Counted from the stretch's first letter, positions 47,426-56,279 are shown. The stretch: 60,324 nucleotides of DNA from an uncultured Fretibacterium sp. (GCF_963548695.1 NZ_CAUUWA010000007.1:1-60324); one strand, 5' to 3'. Translations and numbers: made by a program. Notes: generated by a model not told the origin, from the sequence alone.

Positions 47426-48174
47426 CCTATGACCTCCCGCAGGGCGCGGCAGTACTCGTTGAAGATGGGAAGCAGGCGCATCTCCTGGGTCCGGGGACGC
47501 GGGAGGTCCACGGTCAGGACCTTCCGGACCGTGCCGGGGCGCGGGGAGAGGACAAGAACCCGATCGGACAGGAACACGGCCTCGTCGATGCCGTGCGTGA
47601 CGAAAAGGACCGTCTTTTGGGTGTCGCTCCAGATGCGGAGCAGCTCCATGTTCATGGTGTCCCGCGTGATGGCGTCCAGAGCCCCGAAGGGCTCGTCCAT
47701 CAACAGGAGGGGCGGGCTGCAGGAGAGCGCGCGGGCGATGGAGACCCGCTGCTTCATCCCCCCGGAGAGCTCGTGAGGCAGGGCGTTTCTGAAGTCCGAG
47801 AGCCCGACCAGTTCGATCAGGGCATCGAGGTGCTCCCGATTCTCCTCCAGGGGGATTTTTTTGATCTTGAGGGGAAAGGCGATGTTCTCGAAGACGGTCT
47901 TCCAAGGAAGGAGCACCGCATTCTGGAAGACGAAGCCGATGTCCCCGCGCCCGTACCCCGGGCCGAACCGCACCTCCCCCGACGTCGGCCGCTCCAGGCC
48001 GGAGATCAGGCGAAGCAGCGTGGACTTGCCGCATCCGGACGGGCCGATGATGGAGACGAACTCCCCCCTGGGGACCTCGATGTCGATGTCCCGGAGCGCC
48101 TCCGTCTCCTTCCTGAGAAAGTTTCTGTAAACCTTCGACAACCCCGCAACCCCGAGAGACAGCTCCCGTGTCAT
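47422..48174 (-). CDS. ABC transporter ATP-binding protein (SsuB/TauB/ThiZ-like)
   Basis: A 250-residue ATPase, first in the five-gene operon. It shows Walker A GPSGCGKSTLLRLISGLERP, Q-loop FVFQNAVLLPWKTVFENIAF, signature HELSGGMKQRVSIARALSCS, Walker B LLLMDEPFGALDAITRDTMN and the switch His in VTHGIDEAV. These are diagnostic of nitrate/sulfonate/taurine-family importers. ATG 48174 follows AAAGGGG; an in-frame upstream ATG reads through a direct repeat (GAGGTGAACC twice, 48191-48211) and is unlikely. A TAGAAT at about 48226-48221 may be the -10 box. Confidence 0.92.
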   Translation of the reverse strand: MTRELSLGVAGLSKVYRNFLRKETEALRDIDIEVPRGEFVSIIGPSGCGKSTLLRLISGLERPTSGEVRFGPGYGRGDIGFVFQNAVLLPWKTVFENIAFPLKIKKIPLEENREHLDALIELVGLSDFRNALPHELSGGMKQRVSIARALSCSPPLLLMDEPFGALDAITRDTMNMELLRIWSDTQKTVLFVTHGIDEAVFLSDRVLVLSPRPGTVRKVLTVDLPRPRTQEMRLLPIFNEYCRALREVIG

Positions 48175-48285
48175 CGTGTTTCCCCTTTCCGAGGTGAACC
48201 TGAGGTGAACCCGAAAGCTCATTCTAGCACAGCGTTCCGTCCGCGGGGAGCGGCACGCCGCCGGTACGCGAGGCCGAATCCCCCG

Positions 48286-48323
48286 AAAAGGCGGAGGACG
48301 GCGCGGACCCCGTGCCGTCCTCC
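48286..48323 (-). terminator. Stem-loop after the collapsed amidohydrolase
   Basis: GGAGGACGGC (48293-48302) pairs with GCCGTCCTCC (48314-48323), and on the minus strand the stem is followed by GCCTTTTCGG. It would insulate the ABC operon from upstream transcription. Confidence 0.5.
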
Positions 48324-48355
48324 ACAGCTTTCGCCTCTCGAAGATGCGGTGCGCC

Positions 48356-48868
48356 TCAGAGGTCCCGGCCGGCCTCCGGGAACGATCCCGGAAACAGCTC
48401 CGCCGGGGACAGGGAGCCGTCGCTCCGCTCCCAGTAGCCCATGCGCATCTTCTCGTAGTAGGCCTGCGCCTGGTCGCGAAGGGCCGCCTCGTCGATCCCC
48501 GGGATGACGCGGTCGCGCATCACGAATCGGCCGTCGATGATCGAATGGCGCACCTCCCGCGACATCCCGGAGTTGACGATGGTTCGCAGCGGATCTTCGA
48601 TCGTGCCCACGTCCAGTCCATCGAGGTCGAGGACGATCATATCCGCGCGGGCCCCTACCGCGATGCGCCCCAGGTCCTCGCGGCCCAGCGCACGCGCGCC
48701 TCCCAGCGTCGCCGCCTCGATATCCTCCGCTGGGGCCACTGCCGCAATCCGCGTCCCCTCCACGGCCACGGAGGCGTTCTCCAGAATGCGCCGCTCCGGG
48801 TCCATCGTGATCACGGTGCCCCTCTTCAGGATGAGATCCGCGTGTTTCCTGTTTCCATCCAAAGTCAT
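48356..48868 (-). pseudogene. ATZ/TRZ-type amidohydrolase with the catalytic barrel deleted
   Basis: The 170-residue frame starts like an S-adenosylhomocysteine/guanine/chlorohydrolase-type deaminase (ADLILKRGTVITMDPERRIL, NASVAVEGTRIAAVAP). At about residue 52 it jumps to the C-terminal composite domain (ATLGGARALGREDLGRIAVG, then ARADMIVLDLDGLDVGTIED). The metal-binding HxH, the catalytic His, Glu and the last Asp, all in the missing ~250-residue TIM barrel, are absent. The frame is preserved across the junction near 48706-48720. The intact family has ~430-450 residues. The product cannot be a hydrolase. Confidence 0.85.
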
Positions 48869-48974
48869 CAGCTCCCAATCTCACAGCCTGCCGCCGCACC
48901 GCCCCAAAGGCTCCTCAATTCAATATTGGGACCTTCCAGTTCGAAGATTCCCGACTCGGAGACATTCGCCCGGT

Positions 48975-50343
48975 TCAGAAACTGCCTCTCAGAAGCCTTC
49001 CGCTTCCGGGGTCCGCCGTTATCCCTCGGCCATCGAAGACGACCGCGCCGCGCACCAGCGTCGCGGTCACGCGCCCCTCGAACTCCATCCCCATATAGGG
49101 GCTGTGCTTGTTTTTATGAAGCAGCATCTCGGGAGCGAGCGTCCAGCGCGCGGAGGGGTTCAGGATCGTCAGGTCGGCATCGCTCCCGATCCTGATGACC
49201 CCCTTGCGGGGGTAGAGCCCCATCAGGCGAGCCGGGTTCTCGGAAGACCAGCCGAACCAGCATCTCCACGCTCAAGCCCCGCCGCCTCACCCCATGGGTG
49301 AAGAGCGCGGGCAGCATGGTCTGTACGCCCTGGGCCCCGCCCCACATGTCCCAGAAGCTCCCGCTCGCCGGATTCTTCTGCGCGACGGTCGAGGGCGAGT
49401 GATCCGAGGAGATCACGTCCACCGAACCGTTCCGGACACAATCCCAAAGGGCCTCGACGGTCTCCCGCGTCCGCACGGGGGGCGTGCACTTCAGGACGCC
49501 CCCCAGCCGCTCCAGGTCGTCCTCGGAGAAGATCAGGTAGTGCGGGCAGGTCTCCACCGTCACCCGCGCCTCCCTCCGGGCCCGCGACACCCGATCGATC
49601 ACCTCGGGCAGCGTGGCGTGGCAGATATGAACGCGCGCCCCCGTGGAACGGGCCATCTCCAACACCATGTCGACGGCCAGGAGCTCCGTGACGGGGGCGT
49701 GGGCCCCCAGGAAATCCCGCACCCCCGTGCGCCCGGCGGACCGGGCCGCCCGCTCGAGGGACGACGTCAGCGCCTCGTCCTCGCAGTGAACCCCCACCAG
49801 GAGGTCGTGTTTCTCCGCCTCGGCCAGCCCGCGGAAGAGCACGTCCGGACGGGCATAGGGGAAGTCGCTGCCCGCAAAGCAGGTGAACGCCTTGAAGGCA
49901 ATGGCGCCCCGTTCGCGCATCGCTTGCAGCTCCGCGACATTGTCGTCCACGAGGCCGCCCCACAGGGCATAGTCCACCACCGCGCGCTCCGCGGCGGCGC
50001 GTTTCTTGAGCTCCAGGCTCTCCACCGAGGTCACGGCCGGGGCCCCGGAGAGCGGCATGTCCACGACCGTACCGACCCCGCCGGCCGCGGCCGCGGCCGT
50101 GCCGTGGGCAAAGTCCTCGCGGTCGGGAAACCCCGGGTCGTTGAAGTGGACGTGCATATCGACCACGGCGGGCAGGACCAGCATCCCGGCCGCGTCGATG
50201 ACGCGCTCTCCCGCGCCGAGCGTTCCTCCGGCGGCCAGGGCCGCGATTTTGCCGTCCGCGATGCCGATGTCGGCCTCGACAAGCCCCGACGGGGCCGCGA
50301 CGAGGCCATTGACGACCGTACAGGAAAATTGTCTCGTACTCAT
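48975..50343 (-). pseudogene. Allantoinase/hydantoinase-type amidohydrolase, frameshifted near its C-terminus
   Basis: The first ~365 residues are a convincing allantoinase-like cyclic amidohydrolase: VVDMHVHFNDPGFPDREDFA (metal HxH), AIAFKAFTCFAGSDFPYARP with the Lys to be carbamylated, LVGVHCEDEAL, VHICHATLPEVIDR, VTVETCPHYLIFSEDDLERL, GGVLKCTPPVRTRE and ISSDHSPS. Near 49240 the sequence CTGGTCTTCCGAGAA contains one base too many. Without it the frame continues as SENPARLMGLYPRKGVIRIG and on to WTLAPEMLLHKNKHSPY, ending at 48975. As written, translation runs into an unrelated tail. It may be a true frameshift or a sequencing error. It would hydrolyse allantoin to allantoate. Confidence 0.8.
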
Positions 50344-50403
50344 GCTTCTCTACCTGCCTTGGGCATAATGGATGAAGCCTTCCCGAATCTCAGCGGAGAG
50401 GGC

Positions 50404-51399
50404 TCAGAACGCGACCTCGGGGAGCCACGTTACCAGGAGAGGGAATGCGAAGACCAGGACGATAAAGAGCAGCATCACCACAAGGAAGGGCAGGGTCCCG
50501 ACGATGACGGTGGAGATGGACCCCTCCTTTCGCACTCCCTGTACGACATACAGATTCATGCCCATGGGGGGCGTGATCAGGGCCAGTTCGGCCATCAATA
50601 CGAGAAAGATGCCGAACCAGATGGGGTCTATCCCGACAGCCATCGTCATGGGATAGACGATGGGTATGGTCCCGACGATCATTGCCAGGGCATCGAAGAA
50701 GCATCCCAGGATGAGATAAAAAATGGTCAACGCCAAAATCAGCGAGGAGGGCGAAGCGTTCAGGCGCGTGACAAAATCCGCCATGATCTCGGGGACCCCC
50801 ATCAGCCCCAGGACAAACGTCAGGTAGAACGCGGCCGAGGTGATGAGAAGGATCATGGCCGTTATCAGGATCGTTCTCTCGAAACACTCGTGCAGCATCT
50901 TGAAACTCAATCTCCCGGCCAGGGCGGTCAAGGCGAAGGCCCCGACGACCGCCAAAGCGGCCGACTCTGTGGGAGTGGCCCAACCGAGATAAATGCTGCC
51001 CATGACCAGCGTAAAGATCACCACAGGCGGAAGGAGGTCCTTCAGGTTGGTCGATACCCCGACGAGGTCGATTCCCTCGAGGAAGGGGTCGTCTCTGGCC
51101 GCCATCCCTATCTGGACACTCATGACGTCGAAAGTCCCGGACCGCAGCAGACGCAGGGCATCCTCGGCCTTGACGTTCACGGCATCCATCGTGTTGTAGC
51201 TCGTCCGGAACTCGAGTCCGGCGGACTGAGGCAGGTCCACGAAGAAAGGTTTCTCCAGCTCCACATGCTTGTAGTTCGTGGAGAAGTTGCCCACCACGCG
51301 CATCACCTTCGGATCGGCCGCCTCCGCACTGCCGGCAGCCGCCGGCAGAAAGACCGAACACAGGACCGCAGCCGTAAAGACCGTCACAAAACGTTTCAT
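50404..51399 (-). pseudogene. TRAP transporter fusion: DctP N-terminus joined to DctM C-terminus by deletion
   Basis: The 331-residue frame has two unrelated halves. Residues 1-118 are the start of a TRAP substrate-binding protein (signal MKRFVTVFTAAVLCSVFLPA, then KVMRVVGNFSTNYKHVELEK and LRSGTFDVMSVQIGM, DLVGVSTNLKD). From residue ~120 it is the second half of the large permease DctM (LLPPVVIFTLVMGSIYLGWA, TPTESAALAVVGAF and onward to LVLMAELALITPPMGMNLYV). The rest of dctP, all of dctQ and half of dctM are missing. The junction is near 51034-51046. ATG 51399 has AAGGAGG nine bases upstream. An intact tripartite transporter cannot be made. Confidence 0.85.
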
Positions 51400-51452
51400 T
51401 TTCATTTCCCTCCTTATTCGATTTACCGTCACTCGGACGTTAAAAAAAAAAC

Positions 51453-52770
51453 GGGTTCCTCGTTATTTTGTGTGGGAAAGGATGAGTTCAAAATTATCAG
51501 AAGTGGTATAGTAGTGACATTATGAAAAACATATAAGTGTTTGAAATCGCGCTTGGTCTGGGGAAGCCGTGGTATATCGAGTCCATTAACCTCGATGCCG
51601 ATAGAAACCGCCTTGATATTCGCGTCAACTTTACAAGAGGGGCTAAATTTTCTTGTCCATCGTGCGGGACGGAGAATCAGTGCGTTCATGATACGATGGA
51701 AAAAACTTGGCGACACCTCGACTTCTTCCAGTTTGAAACCTACGTAACCGCTCGTGTTCCGCGTGTTAAGTGCAGAACGTGCGGCGTACATCAGGTCCGT
51801 GCTCCCTGGTCGAGCGAGGGCAGCGGCTTCACTCTGCTTTTTGAACGGCGGATAATCGATCTGGCCCCTGTGATGCCTGTCAAAACGCTGGGGCAAAAGC
51901 TGGGCGTGACCGATACCCGCGTGTGGAGGCTTGTAAAGCACCACTTGAATCGTGCACTGGAAAAGTTGGACCTCTCCCGTGTCACTCGTGTTGGCTTCGA
52001 TGAAACGTCCAGCCGCCGCGGACACGACTATGTCTCCATCTTTGTGGACCTTGACACGAGGCGTGCCATATTCGCGACGGATGGGAAGGATTCCTCGGTG
52101 TTAGCCCGTTTTCGAGCGTTTCTGACGGAACATGGCGGCCGACCAGAGAACATCCGTCAGCTGTGCTGTGACATGTCTCCCGCGTTCATCAAGGGAGCAC
52201 GAGAGAATTTTCCCACGGCAGAGCTGACGTTTGACAAGTTCCACGTCATCAAGATCATCAATGAGGCTGTGGACGAGACTCGCCGGGAAGAACGCAAGAC
52301 GAGCGGTCTTCTGAGCCATACGCGCTATCTTTGGCTGAAATCCCCGGAGAAACTGACGTCAGAACAGAGTACCCGGCTTGAAGAATTGAGTCTGAAGAAG
52401 TGTAATCGAAAGACGGCGAGGGCATACCATCTAAAGCTGATTTTCCAGGACATTTTCAGTCGAGGTCGTCCAGTTTCGGAAGGCGCGGTATTACTGAAGA
52501 AATGGTACTTTTGGGCAAGGCATAGCCGTCTTGATGCAATGAAGGATGCAGCCCAGACGATTAAGGCGCATTGGGACGGGATTCTGCAATGGTTTACCTC
52601 TCAAGTCAACAATGCGATTCTCGAGGGGACCAACAGTCTGGTGCAGGCTGCGAAAGCGAAGGCACGGGGATATCGAAGCAAACGGACCTTCATCGATATG
52701 ATTTACCTCGTCGCAGGACAGTTGAATCTGACAGAATAGTTCCTTACCCACACAAAATAACGAGGAACCC
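51453..52770 (+). mobile_element. ISL3-family insertion sequence, about 1.32 kb
   Basis: Near-perfect inverted ends bound the element: GGGTTCCTCGTTATTTTGTG... from 51453, and its reverse complement ending at 52770. The ends agree over about 27-29 bases with one mismatch. One transposase gene fills the element. ISL3 elements normally create 8-bp target duplications, but the 8 bases outside each end (a poly-A stretch on the left, TTTCCGGT on the right) do not match. Confidence 0.9.
51537..52739 (+). CDS. ISL3-family transposase
   Basis: A 400-residue transposase starting at GTG 51537. It has an N-terminal zinc-ribbon-like C-x2-C...C-x2-C segment (FSCPSCGTENQ and VKCRTCGVHQVR), the helix-turn-helix, and the DDE catalytic region: RVGFDETSSRRGHDYVSIFV, QLCCDMSPAFIKGARENFPT with the second Asp, and NNAILEGTNSLVQAAKAKAR with the third acidic residue. 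The ILEGxNSxxQxxKxxARGY ending is typical of ISL3. It appears full length, so the element may be active. Codon and base usage are less GC-rich than in host genes. Confidence 0.95.
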   Translation: MFEIALGLGKPWYIESINLDADRNRLDIRVNFTRGAKFSCPSCGTENQCVHDTMEKTWRHLDFFQFETYVTARVPRVKCRTCGVHQVRAPWSSEGSGFTLLFERRIIDLAPVMPVKTLGQKLGVTDTRVWRLVKHHLNRALEKLDLSRVTRVGFDETSSRRGHDYVSIFVDLDTRRAIFATDGKDSSVLARFRAFLTEHGGRPENIRQLCCDMSPAFIKGARENFPTAELTFDKFHVIKIINEAVDETRREERKTSGLLSHTRYLWLKSPEKLTSEQSTRLEELSLKKCNRKTARAYHLKLIFQDIFSRGRPVSEGAVLLKKWYFWARHSRLDAMKDAAQTIKAHWDGILQWFTSQVNNAILEGTNSLVQAAKAKARGYRSKRTFIDMIYLVAGQLNLTE

Positions 52771-53636
52771 TTTCCGGTCTTCTTCTTGATCTTCTCGAGG
52801 CCCTCGAGCGTGATGTAGAAGGGTTTGATCAGGTCCATGAAGGCCGCGCGCGCCTCGGGGTCGTTCTTGGGCACGCTGCATCCCGGAAGGTAGCAGGCGT
52901 CGACCTCGGCCATGCAGTCCATGTACTCCTCGCTCGTCAGGTCGTTGTGCACCGTCACCTTGGCGCCCGTCGCCTTGATCTTGTCCATGACGAGCTGCGG
53001 AATGGGGTTGACGCTGGTGCCGACGTAAACCAGTTCCGCCCCCATCGTGGCCAGCCCCAGGGCGAAGGAGTGTCCGCTGCGCGCGCGGGAGAGGTCCGAG
53101 GAGGCGATCATGACTTTGACGCCCTCGAAGCGCCCCAGCGCCCGATAGATGGTGTAGACGTCCAGCAGGCCCTGCGTGGGATGGGTGACGTTGCCCCACC
53201 CGCCGCTGATGACGGGGACGCGCGCGCCGGGAAGCGCGGGGAAGACCTCATTCTCGTTGGGGTGCCTCAGGGCGATGATGTCGGCGTAGTAGGAGACCGT
53301 GCGGAGGTAGTCCGAGAGCGACTCGCCCTTGGCCGTGGAGGAGCTGGTGGTGGGGTTCGACTCGGAGAGCACGGAACCGCCGAGGCGCAGCATGGCGACC
53401 TCCGTGCTGAAGCGCGTTCGGGTGCTGGGCTGGAAGAAGAGAGTCGCCAGCACCTTGCCCTCCATCAAGTTCAGCTTGGACCGCCAATAGGGCTCCAGCA
53501 TCTCCCCGGCCTCGAAAAGGCTCTGGAGCTGCTCGCGCGTGTAGTCGGTCAGGAACTCGAAATTTTTTCCCCTCAGTCCCGTCTCGGCCAGTTTGTCCTT
53601 GATCTGGAACGGGGTGAAGCTCTTCGGCAGGGCCAT
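52771..53636 (-). pseudogene. Aspartate/ornithine carbamoyltransferase-family gene truncated by the IS
   Basis: The first 288 residues are a normal carbamoyltransferase: LMEGKVLATLFFQPSTRTRF with the STRTRF carbamoyl-phosphate site, YADIIALRHPNENE, NVTHPTQGLLDVYTIYRALG with HPTQ, and a DLSRARSGHSFALGLATMGA domain-2 block. After GLEKIKKKTGKG the gene runs into the IS right end, losing the terminal ~50-60 residues, including the expected HPLPR-type segment. The other end of the IS does not carry the missing tail. ATG 53636 follows AAGGAG. Given the neighbours it may once have been a catabolic carbamoyltransferase of ureide degradation rather than pyrimidine-synthesis PyrB; sequence alone does not decide. 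Confidence 0.82.
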
Positions 53637-53714
53637 GAAACGTTGTCTCCTTTCAAACTCTAATATCAGACTCGAATGTTCGTGATTTTTTCCGATGTCC
53701 GTGATTTTCTCGGA

Positions 53715-54485
53715 TCAGATCTCGGCGTCCCGGTTGAAGTCCTTGGAGTAGATGTAGGACAGACGCTCGCGTCCCGTGGCGTAGACGGCCTGCTGCACGA
53801 AGGGCCCGAACCAGACGAAGTCCTCCTTCTGCACCTGGACGTAATCGTCGCCCAGAATGTAGACGCCCTGGCCCGAGAGCATGTAGGCCCCGTGCTCCTG
53901 AACGTGCGTCTCGATAAAGGGATGGCAGCCGGCAGGCTCGAAACTCAGGATATGGAAGTTCATGTCGAAGCCCAGGTCGGTGGGCAGAAGGTCCTGGATG
54001 AAGACGTTGGCCATATCGTCGTAGATGCGTTCCTGGATGTCGTTGACGTTGCCCCAGAACGTCCGCGCGGCGTGCCCCTCGATGGGCGTATAACGCTGCT
54101 TGTAGAAGAGGATCCGCATGGTTCCCTTGGATTTGTTGGCGAAGTCCATCCCCACGCCCGCCGGGGAATAGGCGTAGCCGCCCTGCTTCAGGACCTTCTC
54201 CTCCCCGCCGATCTTCACCGACAGCTCACCCTCTCCGTCCATGAAATAGACGAAGGTCTCGATCCCCTCCTCCGCGCTCCAGGTCCGCGTGGTCTTGGCG
54301 CCCGGTTCGACGGTCGAGATATAGAACACAAAGCTGGCGCCGTACTTGGGAGAGGCCAGGATCGTGGTCGAGAACCCCTCGAAGAAGGGAAGGACGTTCT
54401 TGACGCGCCCCTCCGGAGGAATCACCGTGTAGCTCCAGGGCTTCACGACCGCACGCGTCGTCAGATTGCCTTTCGGATAACCCAT
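53715..54485 (-). CDS. allE: (S)-ureidoglycine aminohydrolase (AllE/YlbA-like bicupin)
   Basis: A 256-residue bicupin with the hallmarks of AllE: MGYPKGNLTTRAVVKPWSYT at the start, IPPEGRVKNVLPFFEGF, then a C-terminal cupin with HPFIETHVQEHGAYMLSGQG then VYILGDDYVQVQKEDFVWFG and VQQAVYATG. The E-x2-x-H and His set around HPFIETHVQEH would bind Mn2+. The enzyme converts (S)-ureidoglycine to (S)-ureidoglycolate and ammonia, the step after allantoate hydrolysis. No allantoate amidohydrolase (AllC) gene is visible. The ribosome site before ATG 54485 is weak (GAAGG). It is co-directional with the carbamoyltransferase gene. Confidence 0.85.
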   Translation of the reverse strand: MGYPKGNLTTRAVVKPWSYTVIPPEGRVKNVLPFFEGFSTTILASPKYGASFVFYISTVEPGAKTTRTWSAEEGIETFVYFMDGEGELSVKIGGEEKVLKQGGYAYSPAGVGMDFANKSKGTMRILFYKQRYTPIEGHAARTFWGNVNDIQERIYDDMANVFIQDLLPTDLGFDMNFHILSFEPAGCHPFIETHVQEHGAYMLSGQGVYILGDDYVQVQKEDFVWFGPFVQQAVYATGRERLSYIYSKDFNRDAEI

Positions 54486-54716
54486 AGCGAAACACCGCCT
54501 TCATCAGTTTTTCGGCGAGGCCGTGCCCGGCCCGTGCCGCAAAACGGCTCCGCCCCACGAATAACGGCCCGACAGGCCCGCCGCTTCGGGGAACGTACCG
54601 TTTCCGTTTGTGAAAAGTATAGAAAAGCGAGGGAAGGAAATCATTGTGGATGAATATAAAAAATCGCAATGAAATTTATATGCTTACAACAACCAACTCA
54701 CGCGAACCCGGAGATA

Positions 54717-55199
54717 TCAGGACGCACGTCCTCCGGCCAGCATATCCGTTCGTATCCGCACGACGACCTTTTTGATCGGCGCAGGATCGCCCAGCGTGAC
54801 ATAGGGCTGGTGCCCATCCTCGGGATAGAACAGGGCGAAACTCTTCCCGGCGTCGTTGCGCATCAACAAGTCCCCCTCCCCGCTGTAGAGCTGGACGTCC
54901 GTCTCCGCGTTGTAATCCCCCTCCGGAGTCAGCTTCCCGATGGGGCAGTACCCCACATACTCCACCCCCCTCAGGGTCGCCTGAAGATCGGCGTGACGCT
55001 TGTGGTCCTCGAACGGCGCACGGTCCCTGGATTGGGTGGTCGGTTCCTGGATCAGGGCGAACACACGGTCCCCATCGATCGGATATCGCCCCGGAGCCAG
55101 GGAGAGCAGGTTGGTCCCCCGAATGTACTCGAGCGCCATCCTCACGCCCTCCCCAAGGACATAGTAACGTTCCGCATGTTCCAGCAAAGCTCGGATCAT
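54717..55199 (-). CDS. YhcH/YjgK/YiaL family protein (DUF386)
   Basis: A 160-residue beta-rich protein. GRYPIDGDRVFALIQEPTTQ, then FEDHKRHADLQATLRGVEYV with the DUF386 (H)xxxxD(I/L)Q region, YNAETDVQLYSGEGDLLMRN, and FALFYPEDGHQPYVTLGDPA with the PxDxHxP metal site, are the family signature. I place the start at ATG 55199 (AAGGGAG about ten bases upstream) rather than the earlier in-frame start at 55235. Relatives are anomerase-like or lyase-linked accessory proteins in sialic acid, uronate and biofilm loci. The role here is unknown. Confidence 0.87.
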   Translation of the reverse strand: MIRALLEHAERYYVLGEGVRMALEYIRGTNLLSLAPGRYPIDGDRVFALIQEPTTQSRDRAPFEDHKRHADLQATLRGVEYVGYCPIGKLTPEGDYNAETDVQLYSGEGDLLMRNDAGKSFALFYPEDGHQPYVTLGDPAPIKKVVVRIRTDMLAGGRAS

Positions 55200-55311
55200 C
55201 TCGAAAATCTCCCTTCGTGATGGACTCTTCCTCATGAACTCTTCCTCCCCACGATTTTAGCGGGAAACCGTTTTCTGGCCTCCCGCTATTTCTCATTAAG
55301 AAATAATGTTT

Positions 55312-55339
55312 TTGATTGTGAAAATATCGATGCTATACT
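55312..55339 (+). promoter_or_regulatory. Promoter of the IclR-type regulator
   Basis: TTGATT (55312-55317) and TATACT (55334-55339) are separated by 16 bp and lie about 35 bp upstream of the TTG start. The 54486-54716 and 55236-55311 gaps show no other clear signal beyond A/T-rich promoter-like sequence. Confidence 0.6.
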
Positions 55340-55372
55340 TGGGACAACCGATAGAGAAGGAGGTCTATCAGG

Positions 55373-56155
55373 TTGGCGGCAGAGGACCGCAAGGGAGTCA
55401 AGTCCCTTGCCAAGGCGCTGGATATACTCGAATGTGTGGCCGACAGCCCTGACGGAGCCGGCGTCAGCGAGGTCTCCATGCGGCTGGGCATCAACATGGC
55501 CTCGGTGTCGAAGATGCTCTCGACTCTGGCCGCCCGTCGCTTCGTCCGTAAGGACCCCGAGACCCGGCGGTATCGGCTGGGCTATCGTCTGGTGGAGCTC
55601 AGCACACACATCATCGAGTCCATCGATATTCGCGCAGAGGCCCGTCCGCACCTCAAGGCCCTTGAACGTACCATCAACGAGGTCATCAACCTGGCCATCT
55701 ACCACAACGGAGAGGTCATCTACGTGGACAAGTTCGAGGGAACGAAGTCGCTCCGCCTGCACTCCCGCATCGGGGGGCGCGCCAGCCTCACCTGCACGTC
55801 CGTCGGGAAGGTTCTCCTGGCCTTTCTGCCCGAGCCCGAACGGCAGTACCTCATGGACGCCACGGCCCCGGATCGGCGGACACGCCTCAGTGCCACGACC
55901 TGGGAGGAGCTCGCCGGACAGTTCACCGAAATTCGAGAGAAGGGCTACGCCCTGGATCTCGAGGAAAACGTGGAGGATATCGTCTGCGTCGGAGCGCCGA
56001 TCTTCGACTACTCCGGCAAGGTCGTCGGGGCGGTGAGCGTGTCGTGCCCGACGGTACGGGGGAATATGCCACGCCTGCTGGAGTTCAAGGACCGCCTGCT
56101 GGAGGCCTGCACGCGGATATCCGCGGACTGCGGCTACTATGCCGCGGAACAGTGA
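55373..56155 (+). CDS. IclR-family transcriptional regulator
   Basis: A 260-residue regulator from TTG 55373, nine bases after AAGGAGG. The N-terminal winged helix is KSLAKALDILECVADSPDGA, VSEVSMRLGINMASVSKMLS and TLAARRFVRKDPETRRYRLG. The C-terminal effector domain contains RASLTCTSVGKVLLAFLPEP, REKGYALDLEENVEDIVCVG and APIFDYSGKVVGAVSVSCPT, the IclR GAF-like pattern. IclR proteins commonly control acetate, aromatic-acid, glyoxylate or allantoin (AllR) catabolism. Being next to AllE-like, AgxT-like and PucR genes, an AllR-like role sensing glyoxylate or allantoin is plausible but unproven. Confidence 0.92.
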   Translation: MAAEDRKGVKSLAKALDILECVADSPDGAGVSEVSMRLGINMASVSKMLSTLAARRFVRKDPETRRYRLGYRLVELSTHIIESIDIRAEARPHLKALERTINEVINLAIYHNGEVIYVDKFEGTKSLRLHSRIGGRASLTCTSVGKVLLAFLPEPERQYLMDATAPDRRTRLSATTWEELAGQFTEIREKGYALDLEENVEDIVCVGAPIFDYSGKVVGAVSVSCPTVRGNMPRLLEFKDRLLEACTRISADCGYYAAEQ

Positions 56156-56279
56156 ATGCTCTGCCTGGTTCTTACATATTCGTCGGTTTTTCGTACGTGT
56201 GCTTGGCCGTATCTCATTCGTTTTCATGCCCCGTTTTCATGCCTCGTGATTTCTATCATTAAAAGGGAGGAATGTAGTG

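Noticed and set aside
48181..48330. TPP riboswitch upstream of the NMT1-type ABC operon
   Set aside because: The binding-protein family prompted a search for the THI-box core (CUGAGA and ACCUGAUCUGGAUAAUGCC-like blocks); none is present, only a stem-loop and an 11-bp direct repeat.
51429..52025. 198-codon minus-strand frame within the insertion sequence
   Set aside because: Antisense to the transposase gene and without a ribosome site or domain resemblance.
52491..52770. Carbamoyltransferase reading frame continuing into the insertion sequence to 381 residues
   Set aside because: The last ~93 codons are IS sequence read antisense to the transposase; the real gene is interrupted at 52771.
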